A DNA stretch of 64,000 nucleotides from Alistipes sp. (GCA_017624955.1 JAGAMA010000024.1:1-64000), one strand, 5' to 3'. Positions 52,817-61,442 are shown, counted from the first letter of the stretch. Numbers and translations are program-made. The notes: generated by a model from the letters alone, not told the origin.

Positions 52817-54115
52817 TTAAGCCCACAGCATCGGCTTCACGACACCGAACATCAGCCAAGCCACGAGGAACGTAGCGACGATGTTGAAGGTCTGGGCCGT
52901 GAGGAAGGCGTAGAGCACGTTGCGGTTCTCCTTCGAGATGATATCCTTGAGGCGGGTATCGAGACCGATGCAGACGAACGACAACGAGAAGAAGAGGGTC
53001 GAGAGGGTCTTGGCAAGCGACGTCTCGATCACCTTACCCTTGGCGTTGAGCGTCAGCAGGTCGGCCTCCTTGAGCATCGAGAATACGAGCGAAGCCACGA
53101 CGAACATCAGGACGAACTTCGGGAACTTCTCCCAAACCACCTTCAGCGACGGGCGCTGAGCCTTGCCATCCTCGCGCTTGGTCGAGAGGTAGAGGGCGAT
53201 GAAGAAGGCAACCACACCGATCAGTACGTTCTGCGTAGCTTTTACGACGATAGCCGTGCTGTTAGCCAAATCACCGGCCATCTCCGACGAGGCGGCTACA
53301 CCGCTCGTGGTATCGACCGTACCACCAATCCAGGCACCCGTAATCTCCTGCTGAATCTCCACACTGTCGCTGAGCAGAGGAACGATCATATTGGCCAACC
53401 AGGGCATCAGATAGATCATCGGAACGGCGATAATCAGCACTACCGACACGATGTACGACAGGCTCTTCTTATCGGCACCGGCTACACCGGCCGTAGCGAT
53501 GGCGGCCGAAGCACCGCAGATGGTCAGACCGCTCGACATGGTCATTGCCGTAGCGCGCTCCACCTTGAAGATGCGGCGGGCAATGTTGTAGGCAAAGAGC
53601 CAAACAATCGTTACGATGATGCAGGCCTGGATCAGACCGGCAGCACCCGACTTCATCACATCGCCGATCATGATCGTAGCACCGAGGCAGACAACACCGA
53701 TCTTGATGTAGAACTCACCCTGAATAGCGGGCTTCATCCAATCGGGTACATGGAGGGCGTTGCGGATCAAAAGACCGAAGATCACCGAGAAGAACACCGG
53801 CTCGAGGCCCAGCTCACTCTTGATGTACTTGTTCGAGCCGATCCACATGGCCAGGGCGGCAATGGCAAATACGACCACAAACGAGAGCAGCATGCCCTTC
53901 ATCGGGCGGCTCAGCAGCTTGTTACCGGCATAGAGCGTAACGATGGCGATGACAAAGAGCATGGCAATCTTGCCCCAGGCATCCGCCTCCAGCATGTTCG
54001 ACGGAATCGAAATCGTGGGCAGGTACTGACCACAGGCGCAGAGAATCAGCAGCGGAATCGAGAGCATCACCACTACCCAATCCTCCACGAGGAGTTTGTT
54101 CCAAAAGTTTTTCAT
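52817..54115 (-). CDS. YeiH-type putative sulfate exporter family transporter
   Basis: A 432-residue polytopic membrane protein (about 11 helices) of the UPF0324/YeiH family (Cons_hypoth698). Family blocks: EPVFFSVIFGLLIRNAL, FYIKIGVVCLGATIMIGDV, MSSGLTICGASAAIATAGV, AGAWIGGTVDTTSGVAAS, and FVCIGLDTRLKDI. Relatives have been linked to sulfonate/sulfite export and to anion transport; the substrate is not established here. It is 33 bp downstream of an OprP-type porin gene on the same strand, suggesting a coordinated anion path across both membranes (inference). Confidence 0.9.
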   Translation of the reverse strand: MKNFWNKLLVEDWVVVMLSIPLLILCACGQYLPTISIPSNMLEADAWGKIAMLFVIAIVTLYAGNKLLSRPMKGMLLSFVVVFAIAALAMWIGSNKYIKSELGLEPVFFSVIFGLLIRNALHVPDWMKPAIQGEFYIKIGVVCLGATIMIGDVMKSGAAGLIQACIIVTIVWLFAYNIARRIFKVERATAMTMSSGLTICGASAAIATAGVAGADKKSLSYIVSVVLIIAVPMIYLMPWLANMIVPLLSDSVEIQQEITGAWIGGTVDTTSGVAASSEMAGDLANSTAIVVKATQNVLIGVVAFFIALYLSTKREDGKAQRPSLKVVWEKFPKFVLMFVVASLVFSMLKEADLLTLNAKGKVIETSLAKTLSTLFFSLSFVCIGLDTRLKDIISKENRNVLYAFLTAQTFNIVATFLVAWLMFGVVKPMLWA

Positions 54116-54148
54116 GATTTATCGTGTTTAATTATTTGTTTGCTTGGG

Positions 54149-55207
54149 TTAGAACGATACGGTGGCCTGAACCATACCGACGTTGCGGTGGCCCTTACCC
54201 TCCATGCGGTCCTCGTGTACATAGTTGGCCTGCAGGCGGATGAACTTGAAGGGCTTCCAGGCTACACCGACCGTGTAGTTGGCCTGCTCGGTCTCGGAAC
54301 GGAACTCCGTGTCGTCGGTGAAGCTGTCGTAGCGGGCGGCTACCGTCCACTTGTCGTTGAACTTCCAACCGGCCAGGGCATACCAGCCCTCCTGGTCAAG
54401 CTCCTCATCCTCCACGTCGGTCTTGGCACCTACATACTCGGCGCGTACCAGGAGGTGCTTGCTGTCATACACGGCACCTACCGACCAACGCTCGCGGGTG
54501 AAGAAATCGCCGCTGCTCTCACCCCAGTAGTACGAACCCGACACGGTCAGCCCCTTGACGGGGTTCAGCATCAGACGACCCACCACATCCTTCGATTTGT
54601 TGTCGTCCTTCTTCACGTTGAGGCCGGCACCGTTGAATACGGCTACATCGTAGTTCAGGATGCCGCCAAAGAGCGTACCATGGATGTCGATACCCAGCTC
54701 ACGACCGGTGTTCGAGAAGGTCGTCTCGCCTACGGTCTCCGACGAACCTACGAGGCGATCCAGCACCATCGGGTGGTCCATCAGAATCATCTTCGTCGGG
54801 GTGTAGTTCGTGTTCTCGATCGTGAAGGGAACCTTGAACTGACCCGCCTTGATCTTCAGCTCGTCGAAGGGCTTGTAGTTGAAGTAGGCATCGAGGAGCT
54901 TGAAGCTCGAAAGCTCGGCCTGGAACTTATAGTCCAACTTCGGGGTGAGATCGCCGGCCAGCGATACGCGTACACGACGCAGACGGAACGACGACTCGTC
55001 GCCGTTGTAGGTGTAGCGACCCATCACATAACCCGAAATCTTGGGCAGGGCCTTCGTAATCTTATCCCAGGTCGTACCCTTCTGCTTGAGCGTATTGACC
55101 TCCTCGGTAAGGCTGGCAATCTGTGCCTGCATCTCCTCCTGGGTCATCGTCTGTGCCTGCACGCCGAAGGTGCCGACAAGGAACAAAGCGAGTAAAAGTT
55201 TCTTCAT
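54149..55207 (-). CDS. Porin of the phosphate-selective OprO/OprP family
   Basis: A 352-residue outer-membrane porin with a signal peptide ending GVQAQ (about residue 19). Residues about 20-45 form a coiled-coil-forming stretch (EEMQAQIASLTEEVNTLKQK), as in many Porin_O_P proteins. The barrel follows with GYVMGRYTYNGDESSFRLRRVRVSLAGDLTPKLDYKFQAE (in parts) and KIKAGQFKVPFTIEN, ending in VQATVSF. Acidic and basic strands are compatible with anion selectivity, but the ion is not defined. Its gene probably heads the operon with the YeiH-type transporter. Confidence 0.9.
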   Translation of the reverse strand: MKKLLLALFLVGTFGVQAQTMTQEEMQAQIASLTEEVNTLKQKGTTWDKITKALPKISGYVMGRYTYNGDESSFRLRRVRVSLAGDLTPKLDYKFQAELSSFKLLDAYFNYKPFDELKIKAGQFKVPFTIENTNYTPTKMILMDHPMVLDRLVGSSETVGETTFSNTGRELGIDIHGTLFGGILNYDVAVFNGAGLNVKKDDNKSKDVVGRLMLNPVKGLTVSGSYYWGESSGDFFTRERWSVGAVYDSKHLLVRAEYVGAKTDVEDEELDQEGWYALAGWKFNDKWTVAARYDSFTDDTEFRSETEQANYTVGVAWKPFKFIRLQANYVHEDRMEGKGHRNVGMVQATVSF

Positions 55208-55472
55208 ATTCCGAAATTTTTAGTGAAAATACTCAATGAACATACAAAGGTCTGTATTTTTTCGGAGATGACAATACGCGAAAATACCTATTTAAATAAA
55301 GCTATGCCCCATTTGGCTTTCAATCAGTTATCTTTCAAAGACTGCTTTTTAGCCAAACAAACTACTTAGCACGCAATTTTTAGGTCTTTGCAATAAATTA
55401 TTTTTGAAAAAGATGCCATATATGCGAAATTATTGCTAACTTCGTACAACAAAATGCTTAAAGTGTGTGATC

Positions 55473-55625
55473 ATGAACCCAAAGAATGTAGCATTTACGC
55501 CTCTTGCAAAGCTCGACAATCCTAAGATTGCTGAGAGAAATGCTATTGAAAATTTGGTAGTTACAAAAAATTGTGTAAACACACACACACACACACATTC
55601 TCTCCGCCTATACCTCGCGCGTTAA
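55473..55625 (+). CDS. Possible small ORF or gene remnant (50 aa)
   Basis: A 50-codon frame starting MNPKNVAFTPLAKLDNPK. After about 34 protein-like residues it runs into the (AC)9 microsatellite (reading His-Thr repeats) and stops at the GCGCGTTAACGCGC palindrome. It follows a promoter-like element (TAACTTCG, 55437). It could be a truncated gene whose 3' part was lost when the neighbouring insert arrived. No family recognised. Confidence 0.3.
   Translation: MNPKNVAFTPLAKLDNPKIAERNAIENLVVTKNCVNTHTHTHSLRLYLAR
55579..55597. repeat. (AC)9 microsatellite
   Basis: Nine AC dinucleotides. Such runs are rare in bacterial chromosomes and prone to slippage. It lies 160 bp before the OmpA-like start, possibly within its leader. 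Confidence 0.9.
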
Positions 55626-55630
55626 CGCGC
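55617..55630. repeat. 14-bp perfect palindrome GCGCGTTAACGCGC
   Basis: Self-complementary and positioned between the microsatellite and the OmpA-like gene. It may be a protein-binding or insertion site. Confidence 0.6.
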
Positions 55631-55756
55631 ATTAATTTATTCAATTCCAATGAATCTGCAAAGTGGTGTAAAAATCATTTTGCAGGCTTTGTCGTGTCCA
55701 TATCCGGCGTTTGGAAGGTCTCCCTTCCGACTATTATTAACTTAATACTAAACAAT

Positions 55757-57097
55757 ATGCAAAAAAGACGATTGACTCCGCTATTACTGCCCGATAGGGG
55801 TAAAATAGCAAGCGTGTGTCTTGTCGCCTTGTTCGCTGTCATATTCTCCGTCACTGCCTCGGCACAGACGGAGGAAAATGGCTTGCCGGACAAGCGCGAA
55901 TACAACAAAGACGTACGCACAGGAACTTGGAGCATCTATGCACAAGGCGGTCTCTCATGGGCTTCCGGTGTATGGTATGAGAATGTAAATGCCAAGAAAA
56001 GTTACGGTATGGCACCTGCTGTTGGAGGCGGAGTGGACTACACCATACGTCCGTGGGTACGTGTTGGTGCAGAGTATATGTGGTCACGCTACCGCCGCGA
56101 GCAACGCCTGTCATCACTTGATGCAGCACAGATGCCTATCAAGGCTTATGGCAATTACCTGATGAACTACCACAATGCCAAATTGGGGGTAGGCTTCAAC
56201 TTTATGGAGTTCTGGCCTCGCCGTCAGGCTCAATGGTTCAATATCTGGGTAGGCACAGGTGTTGGCTATATGATGGCAAAAGGTAATGAGTATGGAATCT
56301 ATTTCAACACGACCATTACTGAAAACGGCACATCAAAGCCGGCTACAGGCGACATCAACATTGACAACAATTCGAGTGTCAGCATTCAGGGTAATGTACG
56401 CACTACCAACGATCACGCCTCTTTCAACCGCTTCTATATCCCTGCATCGCTGCATATGGAATTCGATGTCTGCCGTCAGGTAACCATCGGTTTGAAGGGG
56501 GAGATGGATTTTGTGATGAACCGTAAGGATATTGCTCCTAAGCATCTTGCATTCGGTCTTGTAACGCTTCGTTATAATTTCGTTCCCGGAAAGGCAAAGA
56601 AGATGAAGAAGCATTACGACAGCCGTTTGGCTTCGATGGATGCAAATGTCGCCGATGCTCTCCGCAGAGCAGATGCCGAGAAAGCGCGTGCCGACAAGGC
56701 AGAAGCAGCACGTCAGCGTTTGGCACAGGAGAATGCAGACTTACAGCGCCGGTTGAACGATTGTCAGCAGCGCAAGGCAAATGTGGTAGTTGAAAAACCT
56801 GAACACACCGTTCTTTTCGACAACAACAGCTCATTCTTCACCAAGGAGCAGGCAGAGGCACTGAAAGCATTTGCCGAGCAGTATAAGGGCAAGAAGCTCT
56901 CACTGGTTGCCGAGGCGAGCAAGCCCGGCTCAAAGGAGTATAACCAGCGATTGAGTGAGCGCCGACTGGAGCGAGTTGTGAAGGCACTTGAGGAGGTGGG
57001 CTTTGCCGCCGATGACCTCAAGCCAAGCATCGCCATCGGAGCACAGCGTGGTATTGATTCAGCGGAAGCACGCCGAGTAACCATTACCGTTGAATAA
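55757..57097 (+). CDS. OmpA-family outer-membrane protein (barrel, coiled coil, OmpA-like domain)
   Basis: A 446-residue protein. The signal peptide (hydrophobic part about residues 18-33, ending SASAQ) is reached only from the start at 55757; an earlier in-frame ATG at 55571 would begin in the AC repeat. Residues 45-290 form a beta-barrel (TWSIYAQGGLSWASGVWYEN, VRVGAEYMWSRY, RYNFVPGKAK). Residues about 295-350 form a coiled coil (ADALRRADAEKARADKAEAA). Residues about 360-446 form an OmpA-like peptidoglycan-associated domain (VLFDNNSSFFTKEQAEALKA, YNQRLSERRLERVVKALEEVG). Codon use is less GC-rich than in neighbouring housekeeping genes, in line with acquisition. It is 37 bp upstream of the coiled-coil lipoprotein. 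Confidence 0.85.
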   Translation: MQKRRLTPLLLPDRGKIASVCLVALFAVIFSVTASAQTEENGLPDKREYNKDVRTGTWSIYAQGGLSWASGVWYENVNAKKSYGMAPAVGGGVDYTIRPWVRVGAEYMWSRYRREQRLSSLDAAQMPIKAYGNYLMNYHNAKLGVGFNFMEFWPRRQAQWFNIWVGTGVGYMMAKGNEYGIYFNTTITENGTSKPATGDINIDNNSSVSIQGNVRTTNDHASFNRFYIPASLHMEFDVCRQVTIGLKGEMDFVMNRKDIAPKHLAFGLVTLRYNFVPGKAKKMKKHYDSRLASMDANVADALRRADAEKARADKAEAARQRLAQENADLQRRLNDCQQRKANVVVEKPEHTVLFDNNSSFFTKEQAEALKAFAEQYKGKKLSLVAEASKPGSKEYNQRLSERRLERVVKALEEVGFAADDLKPSIAIGAQRGIDSAEARRVTITVE

Positions 57098-57134
57098 CAA
57101 AAAAGAATAAGTAATAATTAAAAAACAGATAGCT

Positions 57135-58394
57135 ATGAAACGTATATTTTCATCCTTGTTTGCCATCATCGTACTGGTGGGAACAACCGGCATCTTTACC
57201 GCTTGTCAGGAGGATGCTCCCGAAATCAATTTCACAATGAATGTGACTGTAAACAACGACTTCACCGAAGTAGTGAATGCCATCAACAACGGCACAATGA
57301 AGCAGGAGGCTGCCATTGCCGCTCTTACCGCAGCAATAGAGAAGATGCAGGGCGACCAAAATGCAAAGCTTGACGCTATCGTAGAGGCTATCAATACATT
57401 GGCTACTACCTTGGATGCCAAGTTGGCCATCATCGAGGCTGCGATGAAGGCGCAGACATTGGCTCTTGAGACCAAGCTCGGTTTGATTGAGGCTGCCATT
57501 AAGGCATTGCCGGATTACACCGACCGGTTGAAGGCTATCGAAGCAGCTATCAAGGGTATGCCCGATTATAGCGACAAGCTCGCAGCCATTGAAACGGCCA
57601 TTGCTGCTTTGCCAAACTACGGCGAACAGTTGGGTGCTATTGCTGCTGCTATCGAGGCATTGCCTAATTACACGGAACAGATGGGTGCTCTCGAAACAGC
57701 TCTCGAAGCCATTGCAGCCAACATCGAGGCTCAACAAAACCAGTATGCCGACGAACTTGCAGCCCTTACCGATGCTATCGATGCCATCAAATCAGAAGTA
57801 GCAGCCGGCAACAAGAGCCAAGCTGATGCTTTGGCAGAAATCATTGCCTTGCTCGAAAGCGGTGCAATCGCCGGTGGCGGTAGCGGCTCCGGTGGCGAAG
57901 GTGAAGGTGGAGAAGGCGAATCGACATATCAATCCATCACCATTACAACCAGCAAGGATATAGGCGAAACAATAAAAGTGACTGTTCTAGGCGAATTAGC
58001 AGCATCCGAAGTAGAGGGAGCCGTTATAATAGACTCAAAAACATATGATGACGGTTTAACAGCATATACATTTGAGCTTACAAGTCAAACAGTTACGATT
58101 AAGCAAGCATCGATTGCATATATTTTGTGTTCAAGTAATCAAATAACTTCAGTAGATCTTAACAACAGTCCAGACCTAGAATCGCTTTTATGTTACATGA
58201 ACGCAATTAAAGGTGAAAATATGACTAACCTTGTAAAAAGTTTGCCTGATAGAACTGGAAAAACAGCTGGTAAAATTATCGTGTATAGTGATGGACGCGA
58301 AAAAAACGTAATTACTAAGGCAGATGTCGCCATTGCTAAAGGTAAAAATTGGAACGTATTAGATTGGGATAATAAAGAATACGAAGGAATATAA
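57135..58394 (+). CDS. Coiled-coil repeat lipoprotein with C-terminal LRR-like domain
   Basis: A 419-residue lipoprotein (GTTGIFTAC, Cys24). Residues 40-245 are a long helical/coiled-coil stalk containing four 17-residue repeats (125-192, consensus LPDYTDKLAAIEAAIAA), whose copies resemble one another at DNA level. A Gly-Ser-Glu linker (247-262) leads to a 155-residue C-terminal domain with an LRR-like segment (SSNQITSVDLNNSPDLESLL) and a DWDNKEYEGI end, similar to closing segments of Bacteroidota LRR proteins. The C-terminal domain is coded by distinctly AT-richer DNA (from about 57930) than the stalk, suggesting module exchange. Likely a surface stalk presenting a variable head, perhaps partnered with the OmpA-like barrel (inference). 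Confidence 0.75.
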   Translation: MKRIFSSLFAIIVLVGTTGIFTACQEDAPEINFTMNVTVNNDFTEVVNAINNGTMKQEAAIAALTAAIEKMQGDQNAKLDAIVEAINTLATTLDAKLAIIEAAMKAQTLALETKLGLIEAAIKALPDYTDRLKAIEAAIKGMPDYSDKLAAIETAIAALPNYGEQLGAIAAAIEALPNYTEQMGALETALEAIAANIEAQQNQYADELAALTDAIDAIKSEVAAGNKSQADALAEIIALLESGAIAGGGSGSGGEGEGGEGESTYQSITITTSKDIGETIKVTVLGELAASEVEGAVIIDSKTYDDGLTAYTFELTSQTVTIKQASIAYILCSSNQITSVDLNNSPDLESLLCYMNAIKGENMTNLVKSLPDRTGKTAGKIIVYSDGREKNVITKADVAIAKGKNWNVLDWDNKEYEGI

Positions 58395-58454
58395 TTGTTA
58401 TTAACAAATTAGGATTCGATTGCATTGGCAAGTTGAATTCGTCCAAGAATACCT

Positions 58455-58491
58455 CCCGACAGCACGCCTCCCGTTGCTGTCGGGATTTTTT
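58455..58491 (+). terminator. Terminator after the coiled-coil lipoprotein
   Basis: CCCGACAGC and GCTGTCGGG separated by 12 nt, followed by ATTTTTTATA. A second inverted repeat (GCGGGACAAACAAA / TTTTGTTTATCCCGC) lies at 58505-58536. Confidence 0.8.
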
Positions 58492-58652
58492 ATATAAAAC
58501 ACCGGCGGGACAAACAAATTATTTTGTTTATCCCGCTGCTATGTAATCATTTAATAGGATTCTTACGGTTTAATACGCATCCTCGTTGAAGAAGAGGTGG
58601 TCTAAAAGTGGGGTGTTTTGTACGATGATTCGCCTTTATCGCGTACGAAGGA

Positions 58653-59051
58653 TTAGCGCGGCAGGGGCAGCGAGAGGGTGCGCGCATCGAGCTTCGAGGC
58701 GGGGTAGGGGCCGAAGATCCAGGCCTGGCCGTTCGTGAGATTGACGTAGCCGCCCACTTGGAGCGTGATGTTGTTCAGGACATAGATGCGTGTGGGCAGC
58801 CCCCGCACTTCGAGGCGCACAATCGACGAGCCGGGGACGAGGGGTTGCCACTTGAGGTTGCCGATTAAGGGGCGTGTATCGGGCAGGGGCAGGAGGTGCA
58901 GTTGGTGCTTCAGGGTCGAATCGTAGTGGATATGCCACTCGGTGGGGCGCAACGAATCGGAGGGGAGCGGCGCAAAACTTTCGCTCCTTGTCTGTGCTGC
59001 CGCACCCTGCACGGATAGCAGCGCCAAGATCCATAAAACGGCCCGTTTCAT
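58653..59051 (-). CDS. Exported protein of unknown function (132 aa)
   Basis: A 132-residue exported protein with a clear signal peptide (MKRAVLWILALLSVQGAAAQ, cleavage near residue 20). The mature part is beta-rich with a Trp/Pro-containing core (IGNLKWQPLVPGSSIVRLEV, YVLNNITLQVGGYVNLTNGQ). No family is recognised. It lies 106 bp downstream of recO on the same strand with a pyrimidine-tract repeat in between. Confidence 0.6.
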   Translation of the reverse strand: MKRAVLWILALLSVQGAAAQTRSESFAPLPSDSLRPTEWHIHYDSTLKHQLHLLPLPDTRPLIGNLKWQPLVPGSSIVRLEVRGLPTRIYVLNNITLQVGGYVNLTNGQAWIFGPYPASKLDARTLSLPLPR

Positions 59052-59157
59052 GTACGGAAACGGTGCAGAAATTGTGCCGAAAGAACGAAGACGAGGTTGC
59101 TGGGCCAGCTGAGCCCACTGAAAACTCTTTGCTCTCTCCTCTTTGCTCTTTCCTCTT

Positions 59158-59886
59158 CTAAAACACTTCGCGCAGGATGCGCACCGACTGCACGGCGTTG
59201 ATGCCGTCGAGGTGGTAGCCGAAGTAGGTAAGCATGGCGTTCAGGAAATCGACCCGCTGCTGACGATTCAGCGCGATGGTGTGCAGCTCCGTGACGGGGG
59301 TCTGCATCATCCGATCCAGGAGGGCCGCCTCGTCGGGCTCTAAAATCAGCGTGTGGAGCGGACGAACGGGGGTGTAAAGACCCTCCTTGATGTCGAACCA
59401 GCAGCCTGCGGTGTGGTCGTTGCCCGGGAAAAATCCGACCAGACGGCTCAGCTGGGCGAGGAACCAAAGGTGGAAGTTGGCCACCCCCTCCTGCATCTGA
59501 TCGAGCGCCGCAACCGAATTCCAGACAAACTCGAAGAGCGGTTCGTTGCGCTCGCTCTCGCGGATCAGGCGGTAGATCACCTCGGCCATAAAGAGGGCCA
59601 TGGTCGATTTGCGCACATCGAACGGAATACCCTGCAAGAGAAAACCTGCGCGCACCTCTTTGAAGCGGTGCATCTGCTGGCTTTGCGACGGCTCAAGCCC
59701 CTCGAATTCAACGGGAAAGACGGGCTGAAAAAGGGCCTGCTTCGAGCCGCGCCCCGTGCGTGAGCGCACCCCCTGCACCATGTAGCTGCGCCGCCCGCCC
59801 ACATCCGTCAGGAGGTAGACAATCATCGACGAGTCGCCATATTTGAGCGTGTGCAACACAATGCCGCGCCCCTTGTAGGTTTTCAA
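59158..59886 (-). CDS. recO: DNA repair protein RecO
   Basis: A 242-residue mediator loading RecA onto SSB-coated DNA (RecFOR). The N-terminal OB-fold begins TYKGRGIVLHTLKYGDSSMIVYLLT, read in parts, then YMVQGVRSRTGRGSK. The helical C-terminal domain follows. The zinc-finger Cys set of some RecO proteins is replaced by a single Cys/Asp region (GCWFDIKEGLYTP), as in other Bacteroidota. Divergent from xerD across a 76-bp gap. Confidence 0.92.
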   Translation of the reverse strand: MKTYKGRGIVLHTLKYGDSSMIVYLLTDVGGRRSYMVQGVRSRTGRGSKQALFQPVFPVEFEGLEPSQSQQMHRFKEVRAGFLLQGIPFDVRKSTMALFMAEVIYRLIRESERNEPLFEFVWNSVAALDQMQEGVANFHLWFLAQLSRLVGFFPGNDHTAGCWFDIKEGLYTPVRPLHTLILEPDEAALLDRMMQTPVTELHTIALNRQQRVDFLNAMLTYFGYHLDGINAVQSVRILREVF

Positions 59887-59920
59887 AATCTGCGGGATTG
59901 AAATATTATGTAAAATTTCC

Positions 59921-59928
59921 TATCTTTG
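59921..59928 (+). promoter_or_regulatory. -7 element (TATCTTTG) of xerD
   Basis: TATCTTTG matches TAnnTTTG, 34 bp before the xerD start at 59963. Confidence 0.65.
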
Positions 59929-59962
59929 CCGAAGACAAAGTTACGCATAAAAAACCAAAAAG

Positions 59963-60859
59963 ATGGCCACGCAGCAGAAAAAATGGGTCGAAACAGCCCG
60001 CCGATACCGTACCTACATCAAGGTCGAGAAGCGTCTATCGGAGAATTCGGTGGAGGCCTACATGCGCGATTTGGAGCAGTTTGCCCACTTCGTGCTTGTC
60101 AAATGGGATGTCCCGCCCCGCAAGGTGGAGCGCGAGATGGTCGAACGATACCTCGAATGGCTCTACGACGAGGGGCGTGAGAAGAGCTCCCAGGCGCGTA
60201 TGTTGAGTGGCATCCGCAGCTTCTTTAACTACCTGCTGCTCAATGATGAAATCCAGAGTTCGCCTGCGGAAGATATCTCCGCACCCAAGGCCGGGCGTAC
60301 GCTCCCCGATGTGCTCACGACCGAGGAGATCGATCGGCTGATCTCCTCGATCGAGGTCGATACCGTCAAAGGGCGGCGCGACAGGGCGATCGTCGAGGTG
60401 CTCTACTCCTGCGGATTGCGCGTCTCGGAGCTGATCACGTTGCGCGTGAGCGACCTCTTCTTTGGCGAGGGGTATATCCGTGTCATCGGCAAGGGTGACA
60501 AGCAACGGTTGGTGCCGATCAGCGACCTGGCGCGTGAGCGTATCTCGCTCTACCTCGATGAGCGCAAGGCGGCCAAGTCGAATGAGGAGGTGCTCTTTTT
60601 GAATAACCGCGGTAAGCAGCTGACACGCGTGATGATCTTCACGATTCTTCGCCGGGCGGCTCTGCGTGCCGGCATCGACAAGAAGATCTCGCCCCACACG
60701 CTGCGCCACTCCTTTGCCACCCACCTCCTGGAGGGTGGGGCCGGTATCCGTCAGGTGCAGGAGCTGCTGGGCCACGAGAGCATCCTCACGACCGAAATCT
60801 ATACCCACCTCGAAGCCGAACACCTTCGCTCGACCGTCGAGGAGCACCTGCCGCTGTAA
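59963..60859 (+). CDS. xerD: Tyrosine recombinase XerD
   Basis: A 298-residue site-specific recombinase that resolves chromosome dimers at dif. The N-terminal SAM-like core-binding domain (about 8-95: YRTYIKVEKRLSENSVEAYMRDL) and catalytic domain are complete. Catalytic residues are Arg153 (SCGLRVSELITL), Lys178 (GKGDKQR), His245/Arg248 (SPHTLRHSFATHL), His271 (LLGHESILTT) and the nucleophile Tyr280 (IYTHLEAEHLR). The length and context (beside recO, single copy in this window) support the housekeeping XerD rather than a mobile-element integrase. Confidence 0.95.
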   Translation: MATQQKKWVETARRYRTYIKVEKRLSENSVEAYMRDLEQFAHFVLVKWDVPPRKVEREMVERYLEWLYDEGREKSSQARMLSGIRSFFNYLLLNDEIQSSPAEDISAPKAGRTLPDVLTTEEIDRLISSIEVDTVKGRRDRAIVEVLYSCGLRVSELITLRVSDLFFGEGYIRVIGKGDKQRLVPISDLARERISLYLDERKAAKSNEEVLFLNNRGKQLTRVMIFTILRRAALRAGIDKKISPHTLRHSFATHLLEGGAGIRQVQELLGHESILTTEIYTHLEAEHLRSTVEEHLPL

Positions 60860-61190
60860 ATCGGTAGCAAGGAGGAAACTCCCTTGTGGGCAGTTTTAGC
60901 CTTTCGGATTCTCGCTTGTGGTTGCGCTTTTTGTGCGTGTTTGGTTTTTGGTGTTTTTTATACAATGGATTGGCTTTCACTATCTTTACCTTCGCTCCGC
61001 ATAGGCTTCCGCCATGCGCCGCTCGGTTTAGATAGGATGCGCCTAGGCTCTGCCTCGAATCGGGTAAAAATCACGACAATCGTCAGCTCCACCCAGGGAG
61101 CGTAGCGACTAAGCCTCCCTTTTCAAAGGGAGGTTTGGAGGGATTGTCTATATCTTTTTTTAGTTGGAGGGAGATCTCCCCTGTTCGCAG

Positions 61191-61313
61191 TTTTAGCCTT
61201 TCGCTTGCCGAAGGCAATAGTCAAGAAGATAGCAACGGCCGATCATCAAGCTAGCTTGTGATTCGCCGTTGCTATCTTCTTGTCCCTCCTACGGAGGGGT
61301 CGAAAGGCTAAAA
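61191..61313. repeat. 123-bp nested palindrome
   Basis: Outer arms TTTTAGCCTTTCG (61191-61203) and CGAAAGGCTAAAA (61301-61313). Inner perfect 18-bp arms CAAGAAGATAGCAACGGC (61222-61239) and its complement (61265-61282). Innermost palindrome CAAGCTAGCTTG at the centre. The DNA can extrude as a long cruciform, or its RNA fold as one hairpin. Confidence 0.85.
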
Positions 61314-61394
61314 CCACCAACTCCGCCCCCCGTGGTCGTCGCTTATCGTTCGTGCTTTTTACCCGATTTTTTTGGCAGTGCGCTCGGCTTTCAC

Positions 61395-61402
61395 TATCTT
61401 TG
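61395..61402 (+). promoter_or_regulatory. -7 element (TATCTTTG) of tgt
   Basis: TATCTTTG matches TAnnTTTG, 40 bp before the chosen tgt start. A duplicate with TATCTTTA lies at 60981-60988. Confidence 0.65.
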
Positions 61403-61442
61403 CCAAACATTATGCGCGAGCGCGCGAGATTTCGCGAGATTT

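Larger units (their letters stand above)
55208..55756. other. AT-rich intergenic region at the left edge of the insert
   Basis: Contains a possible TAACTTCG promoter-like element at 55437-55444, a 50-codon frame at 55473, an (AC)9 run, the perfect palindrome GCGCGTTAACGCGC (55617-55630), and a conventional A-rich stretch before the OmpA-like start at 55757. Confidence 0.55.
60860..61442. repeat. Repeat-rich intergenic region with duplicated promoter segment
   Basis: Gene-free 583 bp. GGCTTTCACTATCTTT occurs twice (60972-60987 and 61386-61401) in direct orientation, the second being the tgt promoter. Between them lie a CCTCCCTTTTCAAAGGGAGG palindrome (about 61113-61132, followed by TTTGGAGGG) and the large nested hairpin at 61191-61313. 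GCAGTTTTAGCCTTTCG occurs at about 60890-60906 and again at 61187-61203. It looks like one or more small non-autonomous elements inserted upstream of tgt. Confidence 0.7.

Noticed and set aside
53750..55195. 481-codon open frame opposite the transporter and porin genes
   Set aside because: It spans two convincing minus-strand genes and has no protein family features.
61269..61442. Upstream extension of tgt
   Set aside because: It reads through the palindrome and promoter, and the added residues do not match the family.
60860..61442. Transposase-bearing insertion sequence
   Set aside because: No open frame with transposase features; only palindromes and direct repeats are present.
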